Source of the DNA: Sphingobacteriia bacterium
GTDB lineage: Bacteria; Pseudomonadota; Alphaproteobacteria; Rickettsiales; 33-17
DNA length: 64,000 bases
NCBI GenBank assembly: GCA_017304685.1
Contig: JAFKLR010000003.1
Location: forward strand, 806,001 to 870,000
Direction: 5' to 3'
How positions within the stretch are numbered: the first letter of the stretch is position 1; every line of letters begins with the position of its first letter. Below are positions 17,865 through 25,340 of the stretch, piece by piece. The position numbers were made by a program, and so were the translations under genes. Under the pieces are notes generated by a model. It was not told the origin of the DNA. It saw nothing but the letters and a program-made list of their open reading frames with translations, and did not search any database.

Positions 17865-19397
17865 ATGTCAAAATCTAACAAGCCTGAATTTAGTAAAAAT
17901 TATTTTAAATTTAAAATATCTGACCTCATCCCATCCAACACTAAAAATAATAAAAAAACTATTGACCAAGCGAAAAGTTTACAAACTACTTTAAGTTTAG
18001 ATAATCAATTAAACAATGAAAGGGCTTTTCCAAACATAGTAACACCGTCAACGAGTCATTCAACTCAAATACTAAATTGGGAAGAAGTAGAATTAAATTT
18101 ATTTAGTAGAATATTATCTTCTATTAAATTTAATTCATTAGAAGAAAAGGCTGTTGAATTGCTTGGTGAATCGATGATAAACTCAAAAGATAATAATTCA
18201 AATAAATCAAAAAAGAAAAAATCTTATAACACTTATGATATGAGAAATTCTATTTATAAAGACATTGATAATTACATGTCACAGGATTTGAGCGATGATC
18301 AAATAAGCACTCTTAAAGAACTTTTATTTAAAATTCACAAGAATACAAATAATCAAAAAGCCATAAATCCACATTTAAAAACCTTACTTGCTTACTGCCT
18401 TAATCCTTCTAATAATAAAAAAGTTTTGGATTTTTTTAATAAATTAGATTTTAGCACTAAACTCAAATTAATTTTTGAAAAAATTAAAGATAATGGCAAT
18501 TTATTTTCAAACTTAATTAAAGATAATTTTAAGTTATTTGAAGAATTAATGCAGCCTATTTTTGAAGTTGCATCAACAAATTATGAATACGCATGTATCC
18601 TCTCTAAATATTTAGCTAACTTAGAAAAATATACTTTGCCTATAAAAGAATTAAAATATACAGCTATTTCAATTTTACAATTTATAGCTGATAAAAAAAG
18701 TGGGTTAGAATTTTATAGTTTAATATTTAAATATTCAGACTCAAATTTCTCTAAAAACCACATTTTAGAAGGTTTTAAAAGTTATTTATTAGGTTCCCCA
18801 TTAAGTCTTAGAGGAGGTCCAAAAAATAAGAAAGATAATGATTCATTAATAGAATTAATTATTAGAAATTCTGATCAAGAATATAGTAAAAAATTATTAA
18901 ACCTCTTCCCAAATTATTTTTGGTCAGATGAAAACTGGCTTAACGCTCTTAATAAAATTTGTGAGAAGCTTGACGCGGCAATGAAAAAAGTTATTACAGA
19001 TATTAGCAATTCTAAACAACAATCTTTAGCTCAAGAAACGCAAGAAAAAAGTAACCTTTCTGCTAATCCAATGGAAATTGAAGACACTTTAAGTCAAACC
19101 TCGAATGGCGATAATTCTCCTGTTCAATCAATTAATTTAACAAAAAGAAGATTACACTCTCCATTTTTATCTTTAATATTTGATAAAAATACAAGGCAAA
19201 TAAAAAATAATTCAGGCACAGTAGTTGGCAATTCTGAAGATACCCTACCTTCTAATCAACCTAAAAATTTACCACTTCAATTTACAGAATATAATAATCC
19301 TAATACTTCTAAAAGATTTAGAGAAAATTATGATCTTAATGAAGAACCTAAAAACAAAAAGCAAAAATTAATTAACAGCGAATTTATTAATAAATAA
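17865..19397 (+). CDS. Single-unit paralogue of the four-repeat protein
   Basis: 510 aa. Residues ~126-385 match one unit of the 1609-aa protein: FYSLIFKY for FYKILF, FKSYLL for FKTYLL, and LLNLFPNYFWSDENWLNAL for the LP-x-CFW-x-DQ-x-W block. The flanks are Asn/Ser/Lys-rich and probably disordered. The C-terminus holds KRFR and NKKQK separated by ten residues, which fits a bipartite nuclear-localisation pattern; short basic motifs are common, so this is only suggestive. TTAAGGAA lies just before the MSK start. It converges with the kinase-like gene. Confidence 0.75.
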   Translation: MSKSNKPEFSKNYFKFKISDLIPSNTKNNKKTIDQAKSLQTTLSLDNQLNNERAFPNIVTPSTSHSTQILNWEEVELNLFSRILSSIKFNSLEEKAVELLGESMINSKDNNSNKSKKKKSYNTYDMRNSIYKDIDNYMSQDLSDDQISTLKELLFKIHKNTNNQKAINPHLKTLLAYCLNPSNNKKVLDFFNKLDFSTKLKLIFEKIKDNGNLFSNLIKDNFKLFEELMQPIFEVASTNYEYACILSKYLANLEKYTLPIKELKYTAISILQFIADKKSGLEFYSLIFKYSDSNFSKNHILEGFKSYLLGSPLSLRGGPKNKKDNDSLIELIIRNSDQEYSKKLLNLFPNYFWSDENWLNALNKICEKLDAAMKKVITDISNSKQQSLAQETQEKSNLSANPMEIEDTLSQTSNGDNSPVQSINLTKRRLHSPFLSLIFDKNTRQIKNNSGTVVGNSEDTLPSNQPKNLPLQFTEYNNPNTSKRFRENYDLNEEPKNKKQKLINSEFINK

Positions 19398-19415
19398 TAA
19401 ATAATAATTTATACA

Positions 19416-19470
19416 TAACAGCAAGCTGGGAAAGTTCATAATATCTTAGCTTGTTGTTACATTACTTTTT
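19416..19470. terminator. Bidirectional terminator between convergent genes
   Basis: TAACAGCAAGCT (19416-19427) pairs with AGCTTGTTGTTA (19448-19459) with a single G-T pair. A TTTTT run follows on the plus strand at 19466-19470. It lies between the convergent stops at 19397 and 19478. Confidence 0.6.
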
Positions 19471-19477
19471 CATTTAT

Positions 19478-21493
19478 CTATCTTGTTTTACTATTATTAC
19501 TTTGCTGAACTAATCCTTCGGTTTTAATTTCTTTAACATAATTATTATGTAATTCTTTTAATTCTTTATATTTAATTCCTATAGCCTCAGCGCATGTTGT
19601 TAAGTAATTTTTAAATGCTCTTTTCTCAAAAAAATCTAATTTATTATCTTTCAAATGCTTTTGAGTTAAAACTTGAATTCCTCTTATCGCTTCTTGTATT
19701 ACAGCTGATTTAGCGACAAAAGGTCCTTTTTTAATTGTAATTTTATCTTCAAGTAAAACCTTAATATCTTTTATTTTGGGTTTAGCAGTCTGCTTTTCTG
19801 TATCAATTTTTTGACGTTTATTAATTTCTTTTGTCGAGGTTTTAACAGACGAATTACTATTAACAGTTATTCTTTGACCTTCAACTTTATTTTTTTCTGT
19901 TACCTCAGCAAAATTATTTACTTTAGACTTAGAAATAAGTTTAGTACTTCTTTTAGTAGTTTTCTCTATTTGTTCAAGATTTATTTCATACTTTTTTAAG
20001 AGATGTGAATATTCTTTTAAATGATTTTTTAGAAATCTAATTTCTTCGTAAGATAAAGGTATATTATTTTTTTTGTGTACTAAAATTAAAGTCATAGGGT
20101 CATATTTTATATCATCTTCTTTTCTTTCAAGAATTAATTCTTTGCTTTTAATATTTTCTTCTTTCCAGGATTTACTATTTTTAACCTTTATTTTTCTAGT
20201 TATATCTTTTTCCTGCTGTTTAATTTCTATGCTAATTACTTTTCTTTTATTATTAAGCGCCCATTCTAAAGGATTCATCCCTTCTATTAAAATATCATTA
20301 TTTGCAGCAAATATTATAGGGTCTCTATACGTTGAATTATAAAACTCTTTAATCCAACCACCTTTTTTAAATTCTGGTTTTACATTACTAAACTTACTAA
20401 TAACTTCTATATCTTTAGTAATTTGCTCGATACTTTTTAAGCTAGTTATTAGAAGTTGTTCATATACATTTACTAAATAACCTAAATCTTTAACAATGAT
20501 TTTCTGAGACTGAAATTGCGATCGTTCGATCTTAGATTTATTTGATTTAGTAGGTTCACTTACTATAAATTTTGATTCAAACCTAAAATTAGCATCTAGG
20601 TTTTTAAAGTCAAATCCTGCTTTCTGAAGCTCACTTATTTTTTTATTAAGTATAAGACTAATTTTCTCATTATCAATTTGCTTGAGCATTTGTTTTAATG
20701 CAATTAAATATTTCTCTACATCAAAAGACAGATTACCTACTTCTATTGCATCCAAATATTTCTTGCTAGTAAAACTATTGTAAATAGTAGTTATGAATGC
20801 ATCAAAATCCTTATGAAACACCATTAGACTTCTACCATGATCAATTTTAGTAACTACATATATTTCTTGCCCTTCTTCATTATGGTCAGTTTGTACCAAT
20901 AAGTTACCTGCATGATAATCACCATCTCCCAATATATGACAAGCTGCCGCAGCTTTTTCAAATCCAGTTAACAATCTTAATTTAGGATTTTTAGGGTTAA
21001 TATGCGTACCTGTAGTACCACTAAAAATACTAAGCTCGGTTACGTTATTTAAAAATTTTGAACGAAGATATAGTAAAAAATTATTGTTTTTATTTGGTAA
21101 GACTAAAGCAATTTTAGGTACACGATTATTAAGTAATAATTCATATAATGAACCTGTAATAAACTCGTTAACTCCATCTCTTCGATTTATATAATCTTCG
21201 CTACTAAGACAGTTCTCATCGCTTTTTATAAAAGCTTTTATCATGAAAGTATTATTTGTATCTTCTTCTTTTGCAATATATCCTAAGGATTTTCCTGCCT
21301 CTTTTTTACCACTTTCTAAGAACTCAAATTGTGAAGCAATATTTTTATTTTTTATCATTGAAGAAAGTGAAGAGTCTAAACTATCACTATTGACTCTTTT
21401 TCTATCATTTAATTCTTTCTTCTCTTTCTCGATTTGCTCTTGTTGGCTTCTACGAACAAATTCCTCAAGCTTTCCTTCATTTTCTTTTGACAT
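19478..21493 (-). CDS. Protein with a kinase-like fold, candidate effector
   Basis: About 671 aa from the ATG at 21493 (MSKENEG); an in-frame ATG at 21502 adds three residues. Numbered from the longer start, the first ~225 residues show the landmarks of a kinase-like fold: GKSLGYIA near 70, the candidate ATP-binding lysine K89 in FMIKAF, a helix glutamate E113 in VNEFITGSLYELLL, a catalytic-loop motif GDGDYHAGN (D195, H197, N200), and KIDHG (D221) in the DFG position. This order resembles APH/PI-kinase-type enzymes, and the GD-x-H-x-GN...KIDHG pattern recalls the N-terminal domain of Legionella LepB. Residues ~395-425 include an ankyrin-like WALNNKRK segment; the rest is Lys-rich and helical. 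There is no signal peptide. Substrate (protein, lipid or small molecule) cannot be told. Confidence 0.7.
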   Translation of the reverse strand: MSKENEGKLEEFVRRSQQEQIEKEKKELNDRKRVNSDSLDSSLSSMIKNKNIASQFEFLESGKKEAGKSLGYIAKEEDTNNTFMIKAFIKSDENCLSSEDYINRRDGVNEFITGSLYELLLNNRVPKIALVLPNKNNNFLLYLRSKFLNNVTELSIFSGTTGTHINPKNPKLRLLTGFEKAAAACHILGDGDYHAGNLLVQTDHNEEGQEIYVVTKIDHGRSLMVFHKDFDAFITTIYNSFTSKKYLDAIEVGNLSFDVEKYLIALKQMLKQIDNEKISLILNKKISELQKAGFDFKNLDANFRFESKFIVSEPTKSNKSKIERSQFQSQKIIVKDLGYLVNVYEQLLITSLKSIEQITKDIEVISKFSNVKPEFKKGGWIKEFYNSTYRDPIIFAANNDILIEGMNPLEWALNNKRKVISIEIKQQEKDITRKIKVKNSKSWKEENIKSKELILERKEDDIKYDPMTLILVHKKNNIPLSYEEIRFLKNHLKEYSHLLKKYEINLEQIEKTTKRSTKLISKSKVNNFAEVTEKNKVEGQRITVNSNSSVKTSTKEINKRQKIDTEKQTAKPKIKDIKVLLEDKITIKKGPFVAKSAVIQEAIRGIQVLTQKHLKDNKLDFFEKRAFKNYLTTCAEAIGIKYKELKELHNNYVKEIKTEGLVQQSNNSKTR

Positions 21494-21512
21494 AATAAAC
21501 AAACATTAAAAT

Positions 21513-21527
21513 ATTAACTATTCTTTA
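21513..21527. promoter_or_regulatory. CtrA-like box next to the kinase-like gene
   Basis: TTAACTATTCTTTAA on the plus strand is identical over all 15 bases to the box at 17804. It lies 20 nt upstream of the MSK start of the minus-strand kinase-like gene and ~200 nt upstream of nuoF. The half-site spacing is symmetrical, so it could serve either gene; the closeness to the minus-strand start could suggest repression there. Confidence 0.4.
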
Positions 21528-21728
21528 ATTTAATCATGAATTTAAATTATTTACAAGCTGTACTGACCTTGTGAAGTGATAATCATCTGAATTTTAAAGA
21601 AAATTTATTTTTGCTTTTTTTATAATCAAAATTTTCTTTTTTGACTATTAATTAATTTAACCTATTGTTAATTTAGGTATTTTATTGTATTAATAGCTAA
21701 TTAGATCAGAATTTTGGATATAAATCAT

Positions 21729-23003
21729 ATGCTTAAAGATGAAGACAGAATTTTTAAAAACTTATATGGTCAAGATGACTGGACTTTAGAAGGTGCTAAA
21801 AAAAGAGGCATTTGGAGTAATACAAAAGAATTACTCGCTAAAGGACAAGATAATATCATTGAAGAAGTTAAAAAATCTGGACTTCGTGGGCGTGGTGGCG
21901 CAGGGTTTTCAACAGGTATGAAATGGTCATTCATGCCAAAATCTCATGCTAAGCCTTCATATTTAGTTGTAAATGCTGATGAAAGTGAACCTGGTACATG
22001 TAAAGATCGTGAAATTATTCGCTTTGATCCACACATGCTTTTAGAAGGTTGCTTAATTGGTAGCTTTGCAATTCGTGCACATGCTTGTTACATTTATATT
22101 CGCGGAGAATATTATAATGAAGCTAAACACCTTCAACATGCAATTGATGAAGCTTATAAAGCAGGGTTAATTGGTAAAAACGCGTGTGGTTCTGGTTGGG
22201 ATTTAGATATTTACTTACATCGCGGCGCTGGTGCTTATATTTGCGGTGAAGAAACAGCTCTACTTGAAAGTCTAGAAGGTAATAAAGGTCAACCAAGGCT
22301 TAAACCTCCCTTCCCAGCTGGAGTCGGTTTATATGGTTGCCCAACTACAATTAATAACGTGGAATCGATTGCTGTAGTTCCAACAATTTTACGTCGCGGC
22401 GCTGATTGGTTTGCTGGCATCGGTAGACCAAATAATACCGGAACAAAAATTTTCTGCATTTCAGGACATGTAAACAAGCCATGTAATGTTGAAGAAGAAA
22501 TGGGAATTCCATTAAAAGAATTAATTGAAAAACATGCAGGTGGCGTTCGTGGTGGCTGGGATAATTTACTTGCAATAATTCCAGGTGGCTCCTCTGTTCC
22601 ACTTTTACCAAAATCAATTTGCGATGAAGTCCTCATGGATTTCGATAGTTTAAGAGCAGTGCAAAGCGGCCTTGGAACTGCTGCTGTAATCGTTATGGAT
22701 AAATCAACTGATATTATCTACGCTATCGCAAGATTAAGTAAATTTTATATGCATGAATCATGTGGCCAATGTACGCCATGCCGTGAAGGAACTGGATGGA
22801 TGTGGCGCGTCATGATGCGTATGGTAGAAGGTAATGCAACTATTGATGAAATTGATCATTTACTGGATGTAAGTAAACAAATCGAAGGTCATACAATTTG
22901 TGCACTTGGGGATGCTGCAGCATGGCCAGTTCAAGGTTTAATTAGGCATTTCAAACAGGAAATGATTAACAGAATTGAATCATACAGAAAGAAAGTCGCT
23001 TAG
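21729..23003 (+). CDS. nuoF: NADH-quinone oxidoreductase subunit F
   Basis: NADH-binding subunit of complex I with FMN and the N3 [4Fe-4S] cluster. 424 aa from the ATG at 21729 (MLKDEDRIF), the start typical of alphaproteobacterial NuoF; a TTG at 21714 would add five residues. Seen: the Gly-rich nucleotide loop [13 protein letters not shown] near residues 55-67, [27 protein letters not shown], and the cluster signature [12 protein letters not shown] near 343-354. It is separated from nuoE by 9.5 kb of accessory genes. nuoG, which usually follows, is not in this window downstream. Confidence 0.96.
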   Translation: MLKDEDRIFKNLYGQDDWTLEGAKKRGIWSNTKELLAKGQDNIIEEVKKSGLRGRGGAGFSTGMKWSFMPKSHAKPSYLVVNADESEPGTCKDREIIRFDPHMLLEGCLIGSFAIRAHACYIYIRGEYYNEAKHLQHAIDEAYKAGLIGKNACGSGWDLDIYLHRGAGAYICGEETALLESLEGNKGQPRLKPPFPAGVGLYGCPTTINNVESIAVVPTILRRGADWFAGIGRPNNTGTKIFCISGHVNKPCNVEEEMGIPLKELIEKHAGGVRGGWDNLLAIIPGGSSVPLLPKSICDEVLMDFDSLRAVQSGLGTAAVIVMDKSTDIIYAIARLSKFYMHESCGQCTPCREGTGWMWRVMMRMVEGNATIDEIDHLLDVSKQIEGHTICALGDAAAWPVQGLIRHFKQEMINRIESYRKKVA

Positions 23004-23128
23004 TCTTTTTATATATATTCAAAAATTTCCCATCCATATACATTTAATGTATTTCAAATTAATTATTGATTCATTACTTTAGTCCATGCTAAATTATGAT
23101 AAATTAATAATGCAATGGAAATAATATT

Positions 23129-23548
23129 ATGAGAGTTATAAGATATGATGTTGGAGCATTAACTGGAGCTCTTTTAACATTACTTGGCGCAAACTACCTT
23201 GGTGATAAATTAACTGACGCTTTTAACCTTGATAAAAATACCGGAAAAATACCTGCTATAATTGGCTCTACTATAGTTGGAGCATTTGGCGGCGTAATTA
23301 CGAGCTTCTTTATTAATACATTCTTCAGCGCTTGTGTTTTCGCTGTAAAACACTTTACCTTACCTATATTAGGAGCAACTCTCGCAATTCTTGAAGATGG
23401 CAAACCTCATTTAAGAAGAACATCAGAAGAATCAGCCGTGCGTATTGCCGCTGGATTCTTAGGTGGTGTAATATTAAATGTTGCAGCTCGTGCTTGCTTT
23501 AGAGCAATATTTGGTTCTAATCCTCCTAAAACTGACCTTAGCAAATAA
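23129..23548 (+). CDS. Small membrane protein, glycine-zipper-like
   Basis: 139 aa, hydrophobic, no recognised family. Three Gly/Ala-rich segments are visible: ~residues 8-24 (GALTGALLTLLGANYLG), ~40-75 (IPAIIGSTIVGAFGGVITSFF) and ~105-125 (IAAGFLGGVILNVAARA). The small-residue spacing resembles glycine-zipper membrane helices. It lies alone between nuoF and the phosphatase-like gene, followed by a hairpin. Probably an inner-membrane protein of unknown role. Confidence 0.65.
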   Translation: MRVIRYDVGALTGALLTLLGANYLGDKLTDAFNLDKNTGKIPAIIGSTIVGAFGGVITSFFINTFFSACVFAVKHFTLPILGATLAILEDGKPHLRRTSEESAVRIAAGFLGGVILNVAARACFRAIFGSNPPKTDLSK

Positions 23549-23550
23549 AT

Positions 23551-23594
23551 TTACTTATAAAAAAATAATAAAAATATAAAATTTTTATAAGTAA
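23551..23594. terminator. 13-bp stem-loop after the small membrane protein
   Basis: TTACTTATAAAAA (23551-23563) pairs perfectly with TTTTTATAAGTAA (23582-23594), beginning two bases after the stop codon. The stem is AT-rich and no T-run follows. Confidence 0.45.
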
Positions 23595-23772
23595 GCATTT
23601 GAAAGATTTGCATTTATTTAAGCAAAACCTTGCTTATTAATTTATATGTTTTATGTTCAATAATAAATTTTAATCTTCTGACCGTTTTAAATTTTTACAA
23701 AGTAATGAATCATCCTCTTTAGTTGTACATTGCCCAAAAGGTCAAAAAGGCCCTTTAACTCGCCCCCTTAAC

Positions 23773-23790
23773 GCCATTAGATCTAATGGC
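23773..23790. promoter_or_regulatory. 18-bp perfect palindrome covering the start codon of the phosphatase-like gene
   Basis: GCCATTAGATCTAATGGC is a perfect palindrome, with the ATG at 23786-23788 inside its right arm. It lies in a locally GC-richer stretch (23730-23790). As DNA it could be a repressor operator; as RNA the stem would bury the start codon. Confidence 0.5.
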
Positions 23791-24739
23791 AGGTTGTGGA
23801 GATAAATTTGAAGATTGGAGATTAAGAGGATGGGAAAGGTGTAATCATGAAACACTTTACCCTACTAACGATGAAAAATTTTGGGGAGCAAATTTTTTTA
23901 AATTTGAAGGTAATAATTATCAAGGAAGTGATCAGCCATATATAGTTTATGAATCTCCATATAAAACTGAGCATTTTTATAACATGATAGTTAAAACTAA
24001 TATGAGAGTTTTAGTAAATGTATCAACTAAGAATGACAATATTGCTTATAGAAAAGATTATCCACTTAACCTTCATTTTCTTAATTTAAACCAAACGTTA
24101 AACCTTGAACAAAATGTTTCTGTAACTTGTTTTAAAGAAGAAAATCACAACTTAAAAAATGATGAAAAGGTTTTAATTAAATATTTACGCATAAATAATG
24201 AAACTCAATCTTACGAATGTCGTCAATTAATTTATCAACATTGGGAAGACGGAGAAAAGTATAAAACTCTTGAAGATAGGTTTAAAGTTAACCAAAATAC
24301 TATTGAAAGTTTATTGGAGCTTGTTGAACTTACTGATAATAACTTAAAAGAACTTTCTCCTAATTCTTCATATTCACAAGGATTAGCGGTAACTGGTAAG
24401 TATGGTTTTGGTAGATCTCCTGCCTTTATCGTGATGTTTGAAATCTATAAACAAATTAAAAGTGAAATATCTAAACAAAAGAATATTCCAATTAATGACA
24501 TAAAAAGTATTTTTGATTATTCAGACGTAATTACAATTTTAGATTTAGACGCCAATTCATTTTTAGCTGCTATGTCTGAAAAAGTAATGACAGGGGCTGG
24601 TGAAATTCACTTACAAGAAGTTATTGGTTTATTTAATGCTATAAAACAAAAAGCAAAGAATATAACTAAACCTCATGATCCAGATTCATTAAGAAATAAA
24701 TTCGAAGAATCAGAAAAAAGTTTTGCTATTCATAAATAG
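23786..24739 (+). CDS. Protein-tyrosine-phosphatase-like protein lacking the catalytic Cys
   Basis: 317 aa. It follows the classical PTP layout in order: QPYIVYESPYKTEHFYNMI (residues 50-68, the QGP...FW-MI block), KDYPL (90-94, the QYWP position), QSYECRQLIYQHWEDGE (141-157, WPD loop with Asp155 kept), LAVTGKYGFGRSPAFIV (200-216, the HCxxGxGR(S/T) P-loop) and HLQEVIGLF (275-283, Q-loop position). Arg210 is kept, but the nucleophile Cys is Gly204 (codon GGT) and the preceding His is Thr203. As it stands it should not catalyse by the normal mechanism and may be a pseudophosphatase that binds phosphotyrosine. There is no signal peptide. The ATG at 23786 is the only usable start after an in-frame stop upstream. 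Host-facing use is an inference. Confidence 0.75.
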   Translation: MAGCGDKFEDWRLRGWERCNHETLYPTNDEKFWGANFFKFEGNNYQGSDQPYIVYESPYKTEHFYNMIVKTNMRVLVNVSTKNDNIAYRKDYPLNLHFLNLNQTLNLEQNVSVTCFKEENHNLKNDEKVLIKYLRINNETQSYECRQLIYQHWEDGEKYKTLEDRFKVNQNTIESLLELVELTDNNLKELSPNSSYSQGLAVTGKYGFGRSPAFIVMFEIYKQIKSEISKQKNIPINDIKSIFDYSDVITILDLDANSFLAAMSEKVMTGAGEIHLQEVIGLFNAIKQKAKNITKPHDPDSLRNKFEESEKSFAIHK

Positions 24740-24743
24740 ATTT

Positions 24744-24783
24744 AAAAGCGGTCTAATCATTAGGCCACTTTTCTATTTTTTAC
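24744..24783 (+). terminator. Intrinsic terminator of the phosphatase-like gene
   Basis: AAAAGCGGTCTAA and TTAGGCCACTTTT form a stem with a TCA loop (one G-T pair and one mismatch), followed by CTATTTTTT. It begins 4 nt after the stop. Confidence 0.7.
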
Positions 24784-24861
24784 ACTTTACATCTGCTTTT
24801 AAAAAACAAGTAAACACTGAACTAAAGTAAAATTATAAACAAGCTTTAAGCCAATAGAATT

Positions 24862-24894
24862 CCATAGGCAAAACTCATGGGTTTATGCCTATGG
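24862..24894. repeat. Isolated long inverted repeat
   Basis: CCATAGGCA (24862-24870) and TGCCTATGG (24886-24894) pair perfectly, and the inner AAAC/GTTT extends the stem past one bulged A. No T-run follows on either side. I did not find a second copy in the window. Confidence 0.45.
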
Positions 24895-25288
24895 ACAAAT
24901 CAAAAGAAATAATTAATATAATCAGATATTTTAAACTAACGTCCCTGAAAGTTTTAAATAACTGATTTTTAAATCCAATTTATACTTAAAATACTTAAAT
25001 TTTATCTGTATTATATTTACTTAATTCAAATTTAAATCTTTTGGCCAAACAAAACTTTAATTGGCGCTGATTTGTGAAAATCAACAGGAGAAACCTTTTC
25101 AATTTTAAGTATAATTGGATTAAAGCTAAGCTTGGCCAAAGCCATTTTATTTAAGTTAAGTAAAAAGTATTACTTAAAAACTTAAGTAATAAACAATATA
25201 ACATATGGAAAAATTTCTGGTAAGTGGGTGCTTAGAATTTTCTTCACCTATAAAATCAATAGGTTAGGATTTTTTATTTTTTACGAAC

Positions 25289-25331
25289 GAAAAAGGAGAG
25301 AAATTTATTTTTAAAACTTACCCCCTTTTTC
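25289..25331 (-). terminator. Possible terminator of the membrane/coiled-coil gene
   Basis: GAAAAAGG (25289-25296) and CCTTTTTC (25324-25331) pair perfectly just 3' of the minus-strand gene ending at 25341. The loop is about 27 nt, so confidence is moderate. Confidence 0.4.
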
Positions 25332-25340
25332 ATTATAAAT

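Larger units (their letters stand above)
24740..25340. other. 601-bp intergenic region with several inverted repeats
   Basis: No gene can be supported. It contains the terminator of the phosphatase-like gene (24744-24783), a long imperfect stem at 24862-24894, a perfect 10-bp stem with a 4-nt loop at 25168-25191 (TATTACTTAA aaac TTAAGTAATA), and a terminator-like stem for the convergent gene at 25289-25331. The density of inverted repeats is notable. Confidence 0.5.
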
